A stretch of 64,000 nt of DNA, taken from assembly GCF_031755915.1 (NCBI RefSeq), contig NC_083385.1, positions 2,339,001 to 2,403,000 on the forward strand. Direction: 5' to 3'. This document shows positions 12,613 through 23,880 of the stretch, one piece after another. The notes under the pieces are model-generated. The model ran no database searches and was not told the origin of the DNA. It saw only the letters and a program-made list of their open reading frames with translations. A program made the translations under genes and the position numbers. How positions within the stretch are numbered: the stretch's first letter is position 1; every line of letters begins with the position of its first letter. This DNA is from Ziziphus jujuba (taxonomy: Eukaryota > Streptophyta > Magnoliopsida > Rosales > Rhamnaceae).

Positions 12613-15600
12613 TCATATGCTTAGTTCTTTGTTGTAAGCCTCATATGCATACTTCTTCCTAAAGAACTCCATATCATCTTGTGTGAATGTCACTGGTAAT
12701 CTAGCATGTAAAAATTTGATGGTCTTGAGTGTAAACATGCCACAGTCACCACTACAAAAAAAAAAAACAATTATTATAACATATATTAGTATTATTAGAA
12801 CCATATTCAATAGTTAATATTTATTCAACAAACATGTACGTATTGAGGGGTTTTACCCGTTACTTTGCTAAGGGGTATTTTGTGTCAATTCACATGTAAA
12901 CTCATCAACGGAGTCTACAAGATCCGGCCGCTGCTCATAAAAGGATGCAGACCGCAGTAAATATGGTAACATTATGCGTAATTTCTGGAAATAAATTTGT
13001 CCCCTGTTTCGGTTACCAGCCTTATCTGAGTCATATACAGTCATACGACGCTCTTTCAAGTCCACATGCCCTACCACCCTATGTATGTTGCGCTTGTTTA
13101 GTGGAATCAACAACTGTCAATACATTACAGGATTTCAGTTAGCACAACAAATAAAGGAAGGCACATGAATAAATGAATAGTTAACATTACACAATTTGGA
13201 CATGTATATTTTACATGATTTACGTATTTCCATGGCTTGGACTCCTTCATTCAAATCCCCAGCACATATTCTTGCATTGCGTATGAGAATTGGAACTTAG
13301 ATGGATTGGCGAGGAACTTTCCATAACACTGCTCAATGTATACCTACAACAAAATAATTTATTAGTTACCCAAAATCACAATAGCCACATATAGGACACC
13401 TGGCCGTTACTTACCCAAAATCCTCCATCTATCACCTCAAAACTAGGATAAAAAATATCAGGAAATCGATTGGCATGTAACGAAATAAGTAAGGCAGGAC
13501 TTCCATATGCTGCATAGAAAGACGAGTTAATTTTAAATTACATCCATGCAGTTGAACAACTATCTATGGAATTTATCAAATTATAAAATAAAAATCTTGA
13601 TCGAAAAATACTTACATCGTGATTCAGCCACTTCTCACTGGTTATAAGCAACTGGAAAAAGTCTTTACCCACAGTCAAAATGTCCATATCAACCTTTGCT
13701 GCCCAACCGGACTTCATAAATTGGTCAAAATTTTTTACAAGTCGTGTGGGTACTGGTTTGTATGGGTCGAACTTCAAAGTAGAAGATGCACCGGGTAAAG
13801 TGCGCTGTAGTTTTTCTGCAAGCCTCCAACAATAAGGAGTTGTAATAGCTGCTGCCGCCTTCCTATCCCTCCTCCCAATATCTATACTTTGCTTAGCAGC
13901 TGCTACCTTTCTTGCACGTCTCCCGGCAAGAAACTTTAATAGAGACACTTCTCGATAATCGTAGCACTAGGTCCTGCATCGTCTACAACATATGGATGTG
14001 ACTATCTATCAACGGGGGTCGCATCGGGACCAAACTCTTCTTTATTTTCATCCCCTTCAACGTCCACGTCCATCCCATCTCCCAATGCGTCAGCACTAAC
14101 TCCCACTCCTTGGTGCTTCATTAACTTATCAAGCTTGGTGTCCAAACTTGCAAACTCTCTAAGCATGGCGATTCTTAAATCCTTAACGTCTTGCCGTACA
14201 CTAGCCACTTTGCCTTCAAGGATTGTTAATCTCTCTCTCAAAGGTACCTAAAAGAAATAATAATGATTAATACTTGCAATAATAAAAAATATAAACATTC
14301 ATACAATTTATTCAAACCTCATCATGGGATGGAGTCGTTGGAGGTTGGGATGGAGTCGATGGTTCAACATGAACATGAGCAGCAAATCCTGCAGTCGATG
14401 ATGAAGGCTGGTCTGTCGGCTTATGTCCCATTCGCCGCCTCCCTCCTTTTCCCATAATTTCCACAGACGCCTCTTTCCGTTTCTTACTTATTCCACTTCT
14501 TGTAAGTGGAAGACCTTCATCTTTTTCATCATGACTTGCCTGTGGTGGCTTTTCTCGAACAGCAGGTGCAACATTGTATGGAGTACTGTCATGACGTACA
14601 TCCCATGCCAAGTTGCTGATATATGCATGCTCAAATTCAATCACATTCATTAAGCCATGAATGGGATACTGCAAAACACAAAAGGGATTATCATCAAGTG
14701 ATTAGTAAGTAATACTAATATTCGTACAAATACTGCAAAAGTGTATAAATAATATTACTATGTTGGAATGTATATTTATATATATATATATATTTGTACA
14801 TATAAGTGGAAGAACTCATATACTTACATCACGATGATTGAAAAGTTCAGTGGCCTTCTCAAATCTTGGCACTTGTGAAATATGCCAATTAAGAATTCGA
14901 GGGAATGCCATGTCCGGCAACTTCTTTCCGAATGCTTGACCCAACGAAGGAATTGTCTCAAAACCCCAAATCTATCAAACAATTAATTAATAATGAATAA
15001 GTAAAGAAATACACACCATAAATAAAAGTGTAACAAACTTTAAATAATAGTGTAACAAACTTACCATGAAAGCCAAAGGAAACCCACAAAGACTATAACT
15101 CTTTGACTTGTTTAAAGCCATGGACTCTCTATGCTCAAAAGCACTCTTCAACGATCTAATGGTGGTAGTATATGATAAAATACCCCATGGATAGTTATTG
15201 AAGTACTCTAAATCGTCCACCATCTCCAAGTGATTATGAGGTGCGGTGGCCATGCTTTCTTTGCCTAGGAGTACCGTCTCTAGGAAATATAATAAAGCCA
15301 ACTTCAATCTATCATCGTCTTGACACTATGCAGTCATGAAAGCTTTGGTTATCTCCGAGTTAGTGACCTTTCGCTTTCCGCCAAAATACGTGTCACTAAT
15401 ACGAGTAGAGATGTTAACTCGCCTATTGGGTTTGTAACCAAACCGTAGACCTGTAATTATGGTGAAGTCTCTCTGTGTAAATCTAGCACCACGCCCTCCA
15501 AAATTGAATACCATATAATCCTTGTCGTCGCAAACACACTACCTATACAGCATGCTGTTGACGATGTGGCCACTAAATTGTATCTCATTGGCCTTCAAAA

Positions 15601-15699
15601 AGTGGCCAAAACAGCTATCCTCAAACTTCTTTATTTGGACTGGAGTCGGCTTGAACTTAATATCCGACACGGCTTTCTAGAAGTTCGATCTACAATTAA
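12613..15699 (-). pseudogene. Ulp1-type cysteine protease with DUF1985 domain, MULE-borne (3' part)
   Basis: Reverse-strand exons of a transposon-encoded Ulp1 (C48) protease. From 5' to 3' (high to low coordinates): a DUF1985 domain at about 15690-15000 (CFGHFLKANEIQFSGH, CDDKDYMVFNFGGRGARF, RDFTIITGLRFGYK, ESMALNKSKSYSLCGFPLAF); a Lys/Arg- and Ser/Pro-rich linker (14674-14312); a coiled-coil-like acidic segment (14241-14002); a further linker (13948-13538); then the protease core. The core shows the catalytic His and Asp regions (HRVVGHVDLKERRMTVYDSDKA, about 13080) and, after an intron, the Cys motif SGDCGMFTLK (about 12750), ending at TGA/TAA near 12613. At least two in-frame stops interrupt DUF1985 (after NSMLYR near 15540 and after KAFMTA near 15326). 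Ulp1 enzymes remove SUMO-like tags; in MULEs the substrate is unknown. The gene is split upstream by the solo LTR. Confidence 0.8.
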
Positions 15700-18587
15700 T
15701 GTAACACCCCATCCCAAATCGCACCAGAATCCGTGCACGTTGATAGAGGTTGACCGTTGAGCGAGCAGGTCAAAAGTTGACTTTTCATCCCAGTTGGAAT
15801 TTCTAGTTGACCAGGGTACCGTGGCGAAGTGCATGATGCCCCGAGTTCGTAGACTAGTAGCACGTCGAAAACGGAGCTACGGTTTGATTGTTAAGGGCAA
15901 AACAAGCTGAGGTGCAAACAGTCCAAAAGGTGCCGGGAGTTGACTTTTTGTTGTGGTGTAATTTTGTTTTGACTCTTATATGGTTGTAAAGTACTCGTCG
16001 ATACGAGTTCATAGACTAGCGGCACGCTTAAATCGGACATTTGGTTAAAAAGTTATGGACGTTTGAAATTCGCCGGATACCGTAATATTTTATTATATCT
16101 GGCTTAAGTGCACAGTGATGCCACGTGTCATCACCTGATTGGTCTATGTGGAATGAACAGTATAACACGGTGGCTTTTATTTGACAAAAATCTCGGGGAA
16201 GAGACAGAGAGAGAGAGAGGAGAGAGAGAGAGAAACCGACTGGCCATCGGAATTTTTAAACTTTTATGCCGATTCACCTTACACGCACTGGCCAGATGGA
16301 ATCCTCTCCCCATTTCCGGCAAAACCCCAAAATTTCACGGCCATTGGCCGCCGGACGCGCCCAGATCGAGGCGGCGAAGATCGGCGGTGATTTTTCCCTC
16401 CACCGCCGATTGACCCCTTTCCAGCCATTTTCAGGCCACACGCGCCAGCCACCCCTCACCACCTCCTCAAGTCCGGCCTACCCACCAAATTTCACGGCCA
16501 CCGGACCTCCGACGCGCCGGGATCGGAGTTTTTTTCGGCGAGGGGCAGAAATTCTTCAAACTCCGATTTCTCCGCTGTCCGGCCTCCGTTTGCCTCACCG
16601 CCGGTCCCGTTGGATTCCTCTCCCCTCGATCTACAAATCTACAAAAAAAATCTCAGCCAATGGCCACCGCACGCGTTGCCACCGGCGACGGTTACCGGTG
16701 ACCGCGGAGGCTCATCGGAAGTTACTGTTCCGGCGAGTACCCAGTCGAACCGCCGGTCCTTGTCCACTGTGTTCGACCTCCTGAACCCGAATCTGGCATC
16801 CTTTTCTGCCAATTCACAATGGTTTGGGAGAATTGAGGAGTCGAAACCCGAAAGCTTTCCGACGAGATTCCGGCCACCTCGGGTCCGATCACCGGAAAGT
16901 AAGATCGAATCCGTGATCCTCATCACTCAAGCTTCGATTCGGTATATAACTCGTAACTTTTAGTTGTCGTTGTGTTCGCTCCCCGGGTACCCATTTGAGA
17001 ATTACCTGAATAAAATATTAATATATTTGGTTGGTATACTGTGGATGTTTTAGGTGCGCGTACAAGTAGTGGAGTTGATCCTGCGGAGGATCTTAGCTGA
17101 TTTACGCGCTTAAGGTGAGTGACCCACCTTTAAAAATATTTTGGGCAATTAATTATGTTTAATTGGTATTTAAATTATGCTCATGTGGTACAATTTAATT
17201 ATGGTTTTATTGTGATTTAATTTATTTATTATGCATGAGCAAAGTATATTTCGGTAATAATCGTACGAGGTTTTAAGTATTATTTTCGGGCATAATTGGG
17301 TTAATTATTTTATGAAAATATTTGTTTAAATTGTATAAATTATGCCCGCGGTATTTTAATTATTGAATCTCGTGTTACGAGAAAATTATGGTTTATTTGT
17401 TATCGATATTTCCGTACCGTTTGTTAAATAAAAATATGTGGGATGGTAATTGAGAAATTTTGGTATATTTTCCACGGTGATTTTGGAAAACGATACAGTT
17501 GGTTTAATAATTATTTTAGACGCATTCATACAGTATTGGTGTTCTGGTATATGTATATGTGGTTCAGCGCGCAAGTATTATTATTTCACCCGTGAGTTGC
17601 CATTGGACAGTGGGCAGGCAAGTTTGTTATTGGCCACAGCCGCCCCCCTCCTTGGCCGGGATGATGGTTCAGCAGCGGTACTGTCGGGACGCCGAAGTGC
17701 CGTTTGCAAGTTTCTCTCTTTAATCTCCCCGCCAGTCGGTGCTCAGGACGCTGGGTATCGGAGGGCATCACCGGTATATGGTGTAATGCGTCAAGTGTAA
17801 TTTTCAAATAAAGTTTCAAACCCCAAAGGTGTTCAAAAATTATTTATTATAATTTATTACTTTTAATTATATATTGGGGTATTAATTATTTATTGTTTCT
17901 CAAATGGTTTGATCCCTTGGTTTTCGGGAAGTACGAATATTGGGTTTTGTGAAATTGTTTTAAAAGGGGAATATTTCCAACGAAGTGATTAGTGAGAGTT
18001 TTGAGGGAAAAATTATCATTTCCAACTGTTATTATTTATTTATTAATTGTTGGTATTAATTCAATTCCCTTATTGTTATATTATTATTATTATTATTATC
18101 ATTAAAAGTGTTCAGTAGTTAGGGTCACTCATTGAGATGATTAGCATCTCACGTTTTTAAGTTCCATTCCCTTAGGTGCAAGAGGTGGTAGACGTTCTTC
18201 CGGAGCGAACCAATTTTCCGCTGCTATCGTGTTTCGAGAAGTACCTTTGTACTCATTCATTTCAGTGTATTATTTCTTTCATCTTTGTTGTATTTCTGTT
18301 GACTAGCACTTCATAAAGCTCCGTATACTATTTGGACACTTATGTTTTATTTATGCACTGGGCTGCTGTTATTGTTGTGAAGTGCTGTAAATTGTGGAAC
18401 AACTTGTAGTTTTGCGGGAGGAATAAGGGGATGATTATAGAAGTGTGTTTTCAGTGCAGGTAATTTTTGGTAAGTCCTACCCTTAGGAGAGGTGCTGCCG
18501 GATTTTCCGTTGGAAGGTTCGGTAGTATTTCCCTGGGATATGGACTTGTCTAGGGTTCCGGGGAGGAATTCTGGACGGGTCCTAACA
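15700..18587 (+). mobile_element. Solo LTR of the Gypsy family seen at 48.5-60.6 kb
   Basis: It starts TGTAACACCCC and ends GGGTCCTAACA (TG...CA), with a 5-bp target duplication ATTAA at 15695-15699 and 18588-18592. Along its whole 2,888 bp it aligns in order with the LTRs of the two Gypsy elements: the GTTGACC-rich start, a (GA)n run near 16205, a GC-rich block at 16300-16900, a GGCCGGGATG-type block near 17650 and a GGAGGTGCTGCCGGATTTTCC-type end. There is no internal region, so it most likely formed by recombination between two LTRs. It sits in the MULE Ulp1 gene and therefore inserted after that gene was in place. Confidence 0.93.
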
Positions 18588-18654
18588 ATTAACCTTTGCC
18601 CTCGATATCTCCGAGTCCCAAAACCTTCGTTGGTAATCTGAATCCATTTATCTG
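18588..18654 (-). pseudogene. Ulp1/DUF1985 gene, piece upstream of the solo LTR
   Basis: On the reverse strand, after a TTTGCAG acceptor, the reading frame runs KWIQITNEGFGTRRYRGQ toward the LTR. It rejoins the DUF1985 exon at 15694 when the LTR and one ATTAA copy are removed. Further upstream exons were not identified. Confidence 0.6.
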
Positions 18655-18681
18655 CAAATCAAATACAACAAAGCATAACAG

Positions 18682-18830
18682 ATGGAGGAAACATTTTTTC
18701 CGACACGAGGAAAGCCTAGAGGAAAAGGTTTTCCGCCTGGAGGAAAATGTTTTCCGCCAGGAGTAAAAAAATTTCCTCCAGGAGGAAAAAAAGAGGAAAT
18801 ATTTTCCTCCGGGTGGAAAATTTTCGAGAA
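18682..18830. repeat. MULE short-motif cluster 3: tandem small palindromes
   Basis: Tandem units of the form GGAGGAAAA-NN-TTTTCCNCC, for example GGAGGAAAATGTTTTCCGCC and GGAGTAAAAAAATTTCCTCC, are packed head to tail for about 150 bp. This is the cleanest of the three clusters in the MULE. Each unit is itself an inverted repeat of about 18-20 bp. Confidence 0.75.
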
Positions 18831-21800
18831 CCTAAATAACATACACCTAACGAGATTTGTGCAACAATATAATGAAAATGGCTAAAGAATCTTTTCAAAC
18901 TAGCGTATAATACATTATACATTAGTAGTGTACATTATACATTGCTTCCTAAGGATAACCTATAGATATATTATGGTTTCACATTCAAACCTCCCATTAA
19001 ATTCAAACAAAAACACAACTTCACAATAGTTTTAATTTCACATTTCACATTCTAACCATGCACCACAAACATTTCTGTCACACCAAACAACACAATATTA
19101 TAAGCATAGCGCATAATGACAAAGGTTCAAAATTGAGCAATTTATAAATAATGACTTATCATCTCTAAAATAATCCATCATGGAAATTATCAACAATTGT
19201 AAAACTCATTCAATACAGCACAACTAAAGGTTTTCAGATAAATTCTTTATATTAAAGCGAAATTAGTTTGCAAAATATTTTTTATGTTGGACAGAGAAGC
19301 AACTTACATTAAAGGGGGGCAAACCACCACCAATGCTTCTCTATCTATTTATATATATCTCTCTCTCTTTCTCTATCTTTGTGAGTGTATGTGTAATTTT
19401 ATGAGCTTGCACTTGTAACTCTACGATCGCAAATTTTGTGCTTCAATTTTCTGCTCAGTCCATCACTTACTCCTCCAATGCTGAAAGAAATAGAAAATCA
19501 ATATTAGTAACCATGCAGCAATCAAACTTAGCATATTATATGTGTAAGATGTGCATATGAAAGGGCACAGAATACTGCTTACCTAGCTAATGATAAGATG
19601 GAGCCTGGAGGTTCAAATAGATAAATGTCTCCTTGTATATTATTTCTTTGATTTCTATTCAAATGAACAAGAGCATATGAGAAATTTGGAAATTTTCCAC
19701 CAACAGAAAAAAAAACCACAAGAACTACTAAGAACTAAATAACTACAAAAATATACAAAATCATTGCATAAAATTTCCAGATTTCCTCACTTTTTATATA
19801 TTTCATAGGGCAATATAAAAGGTTTTATTTTGTTTCTTGGATCAAGAAGTAGGAATACTGAAGTAGGAATATTAAACCATAACACCAATCCTCATTGCCA
19901 TTTCTCTCTATTTCTTTTTTATGCAGCCAAAATAACACTCACTCACTAGCATAGCATAAAAAAATTATTTGCAATATTTTAATTTTGCTGTTTTGGACCT
20001 GACAATCTGTCCCCTTGTTATATTTATAGAAATAAATTAAGGATTGCAAGCTGACCATCATCATCCCCAATAACAAGAATAAAATAAAGGTGAATTATTT
20101 ACAAATGACATTTGCACGGTGGAATTCCATATTAGTAAGAAAACTATTATGACAACAATAATCTGAGAAATTGGAAGCTTAGGATGTCTAACATTTTTTA
20201 GGAAATGAGGATTACCATTTGCACCACAAACTTGAAAAAATAAAAAAAAATAAAAAAACGTTTATGCCTGTGTCTTAAAGACATTTTCAAAACAGGTTGG
20301 AGGGATATTAGACTATAACTAAATCCTTAGCCCCATTTTTTAGTTCTATTTTATACGTGATAAGGAGTTATTTATTTGGAGGGCTGCAGTATATTCTACA
20401 GCAAATTTCGTACGACTCCAGGAAGGGGCATTTTTACCATCAATGTCAAGCGGGGTAGATCCATAATCAAAATACCACTGAAAGCCTACTCAGCTAAAGA
20501 AATATTTCTATTATTGCTCCTGGAGAATCAAACCAGTGATGAATTATTTAGGAGGTGTTTATAACTTTTAACATTAATTGGAAAACATTTATCTCTATCC
20601 AGCGTGGAGGAAGGTAGAGGTAAGCTTATCTACAGGTATTGTACTTTTTATTGTTAGAAAATGTATTAGGTTGTATTACATCATGTTACGACCTCATGTT
20701 CTTTGCCCAAACGATTTTATTTTCCATTTCAATTTCATATTATTGTATGAAAGAAGAAGAAGAAGAAGAAAAAAAAAAAAAGGGAAAATTTTTGGAACGC
20801 CAAATCGAACATTGGCAGAAAGATTAGGCTACCATTCTCAAGTTGTGAATCTTGATAACTCTATATTTATAAAGATTATATATCCACTAAAAATCCCTTA
20901 TAGACTAAAAATAATTTAGAACTCTTACATAATGTATTAAAAATTCATTGTTACAATTTGACAAGGTTCAAAAAAGATGCACCCTAAACTTAGGCAGCAG
21001 ATCAAGACATGTCCACTTCAAGAGATCACACAAATGTATATTATATATGAAATTATAAGCTAGAGATAAAAGTAAGATATAACAAGCAACAAAATTATAG
21101 CAGAAGGCATGGATGATACAAAAACTAAATATATCATGCTTTCTAGAATAATAATTTTCTTTGTAAATGCTACTAGTAAAACTAATTGATCAAAAAAGAA
21201 GAATAATCCATGCATACCATGCAATACACATAATACTAGATGAGATGCACTGACAATGAAACTAACAGCATTATGGACAGTCATAATAAAATTGGCAAAG
21301 CAGTAACAACATTCAAAGATAAAAGCATCGGTATATTAGCAAGCAAAAACTACCAGAAATAATTGCATAAAATAAATTTTAAACACAAGGAAAAGATCAG
21401 GTATATAATATTAACAAGTAAAATACTTACAGAAATATCAATGACAATGCAAAAGCATATTCAAATCTACACCAGGGTGGAGAACTAACCAGTCAAAAAA
21501 TGGTAATTTTCAAATAAAAACAAAAGGAAAACTCTGTAAACTTATCTATCTAGTTCCCTATCGCAAGTAAATGAACCAATAGCTTATCCAAGATACACTC
21601 TATAGACTGCTCCCCATCCATGGGTTATATGAATCTTCTAAACAATTCACTTTACTAGACTTATATTCATCACTCATCACTACCAAATACTCCAAACCTT
21701 TATACCGATTGATAAGTGGGCATTGAAAAGAATCTGAAAATAGCCTTAAACATACTACGTCAAACTATAGACATAATTTAAGCCATTGAGAATTGCAGGG

Positions 21801-22835
21801 GTCTATAAATGAATATTTGAAACATTAGAAGTAACGGCAATCAAAAAACAAAGTTCACAAGCTACAAATAATCAAATACATCCCTACTGACAATCTATAG
21901 CTCAATTCTTCAAAACATTTTAATCAAATCACCATGAGAAGCAAAAGGCAAACCATTTCTATTTTAAAACTATAAAAAAGTTCTTCATCTAAGTTTGTAG
22001 ACATAATAAATCCTGGAATTGTGACTACGAACTCTGCTAATTATTTAGTATTGGTAAAGTTTCCATAAAAACCCATACAAAATTCCAACAATCTGTCCAA
22101 TGAAATGGAGGTTCACTGTACAATAAACGTGTTTTAACAGCTGTACAAGCCTTAAAGAATCTAAATTTAAAAATAACTAAGGATAATTCATATTACTTAA
22201 AATATTTAAGAAGCAACTAAATTACAAGGACACAGGGAGATGTGGTGAAGAATAGAGCATTAGTGTTCTTGTGAGAGTGATAGAAGCTAGCAAAGGCAGA
22301 GAGAAAAAGAAAGAGAGAGAGACAGTATGTAGAAGAAAATCGGCTTCATGTGGCCCCTACATTCCACAATCTGATTTTCAGTCCATATTTTTAGTCAAAA
22401 AAAAGTTCTTGAAACTCTTACCTCTTTTAGCTATTCCTTCACTTTCTTCTTTCACGATTCCTTCACTTTCTTCTTCGGCAAACTAACTGACGAAAATGTG
22501 GACCTTCTATAGAAATTTGCAAGCTAATTTTGATTTTCCAGAAACTTGTCTCTCTGCTCAAAGACGAAAATCAAACAACATCGCATGGACATGGGGAAGG
22601 AGAACCATTTTCCAAAAACTGGTTCTTCTATGACACCGGCAAATGGGAGGACAATTTTGCTTGAAGTGAAAATGACGCTGGTGTGTTTCTAAAGGGAAAG
22701 GGAAAGCTTAGCTTTGTTTTTATGCCCTAGTTCTATTTTGAAAGGAAAAGGGAATGGAGGAAAAAAAAAACCAAAAACAACAAACTAAAAGAAAGTTGCA
22801 TTTCGGTAGAGAAAATAGACCCCAAAAAAAAAGTA
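18831..22835. other. Right non-coding part of the MULE
   Basis: About 4 kb of AT-rich DNA up to the right terminal repeat. No reading frame with recognisable similarity was found. There are simple runs only: CT-rich near 19360, GAA/A-run near 20755-20780 and GA-rich near 22295-22325. Exons of a captured host gene could be hidden here, but none can be supported. Confidence 0.5.
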
Positions 22836-22947
22836 CAAAGGGTATTTTGGTCCTGTTGTACTAAAAGTTGGCTATTTTTTTTTTAAAAAAAAAAATTACT
22901 ATTTTTCTAAAATGATGTTGTACGGTGGCTATTTTTCAAAAAAACCC
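22836..22947 (-). repeat. MULE right terminal inverted repeat
   Basis: Read on the reverse strand it gives GGGTTTTTTTGAAAAATAGC, then CATTTTAGAAAAATAG, an A/T run, AAATAGCCAAC and AAAATACCCTTTG. This is the same order as the left end with small indels in the T/A runs. Confidence 0.88.
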
Positions 22948-23160
22948 TAAATAAAATCTACCCCAGCCCTTTCCCACCCATACGGCCATTCCATGTTACT
23001 TCAGACCTGCCGCATCCCATTTACTTTCTTCTCTTTCTATCATGCTCCCTAATGGCCCATTATTCTGTCCTTATTTCCCTTGGATTCAGTCGCTCCTTTT
23101 GGGCCTTATAGGCCTCAAAGCTTGATGAATTCTCCATTCTCTAATTACACTTGCGTTAAA
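22948..23160 (+). repeat. Dispersed low-copy segment, copy 1 (right part)
   Basis: It continues the segment interrupted at 8483, with ATCTACCCCA, CCCACCCATACGGCCAT, TCATGCTCCCTAATGGCCCA and TTTTGGGCCTTATAGGCCTC. The same words occur in the same order at 31345-31510 and 41880-42135. Confidence 0.8.
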
Positions 23161-23312
23161 AAACAAAATTATTTGGGTATCTAATATTTTATTTAGATTG
23201 TATATTTGATTCTCGAATTTAAAGTGCTCCACATTGAACTCTAGTTCACAATTTGAATCATTAAGTTAAAGTTAATTTATCACAAGCTTGGGTGGTGTGA
23301 TTGCTGTTAACA
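23161..23312. other. Segment related to OMT B intron 1 and to DNA near 42.3 kb
   Basis: GTTAAAGTTAATTTA and TTGGGTGGTGTGATTGCTGTTAACAG closely resemble DNA inside intron 1 of OMT B (34425-34472). The left part resembles 42225-42310. It is an old shared intronic or flanking segment of the OMT cluster. Confidence 0.5.
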
Positions 23313-23880
23313 GATTAAAAATCATCGTACGCAAAACTACTTTATAAAAATGTATTTATATCTTATTTTATAGAAAATTATTGGCTGAAAAAGAAAATAG
23401 ATATTTTATTCAAATTTAACTAGCGTAAGACAAAATTACTAGCTCTTCAGGAAATTTTCTCTTATCAAAAGAAATTAAAAAAGAAAAAATCTTTCATCTT
23501 CTTTATAATTACAATTTTGTTTATGTGCTTTCGCCCTTTTCAATAAACAACACAATTATGAAGTTTTTATTGGTATATTTCTTTGTTTTGTTTTTACCAT
23601 AAATTAGGTTTTATATTTTCAATCTTCACTATTTACTTTTGTATTTGTTTTCTTCGGTTATGTTTTTCTTTCCCCCCCTTTTTTACCATAAAAAATTAAA
23701 ATGCATCCTAAAAAATTAAGTGCTTTACTTGTATTTTTTTTTCTTTCCTGGTATATTAAAAAAAAATAGAAATGCTATATTTTCGTCATATAATAGTTTT
23801 ATATTCAAAAATTATTACATAATTTATTTTATATTTGTAAATCTAAATAGGTGAAAAAGTCTTTTATATATATATATACT
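23313..23880 (+). repeat. Duplicated block, A-side left piece (matches 36776-37365)
   Basis: From AAAAATCATCGTACGCAAAA to the (TA)n run near 23870 the sequence nearly equals 36776-37365, including a word of the form ACTAGCTCTTCAGGAAATTTTC. The difference near 37139 is a (TTC)n expansion in the other copy. In the C-side copy this piece is directly joined to the OMT upstream region. Here 4.17 kb of other DNA lies between. Confidence 0.88.

Larger units (their letters stand above)
8484..22947 (+). mobile_element. Complete Mutator-like element with transposase and Ulp1 protease genes
   Basis: Both ends carry the same terminal inverted repeat, starting GGGTTTTTT at 8484 and ending AAAAAACCC at 22947. 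It is flanked by a perfect 9-bp duplication, TAAATAAAA, at 8475-8483 and 22948-22956. Nine-base target duplications are the hallmark of the Mutator superfamily. The flanking DNA joins across the element to restore the low-copy segment seen uninterrupted at 31321-31380. Inside are a + strand MuDR-type transposase relic (9266-11830) and a - strand Ulp1-type protease relic (12613-18654), converging tail to tail. The protease gene is split by a solo LTR. MULEs with a Ulp1-like gene are a known plant lineage (Kaonashi/KI type). Length is 14,464 bp, or about 11.6 kb without the solo LTR and its duplicated target bases. Confidence 0.92.

Noticed and set aside
20578..20919. 113-codon frame in the right arm of the MULE as a captured host gene
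   Set aside because: The Arg/Lys run comes from a (GAA)n/(A)n tract and the rest resembles no known protein.
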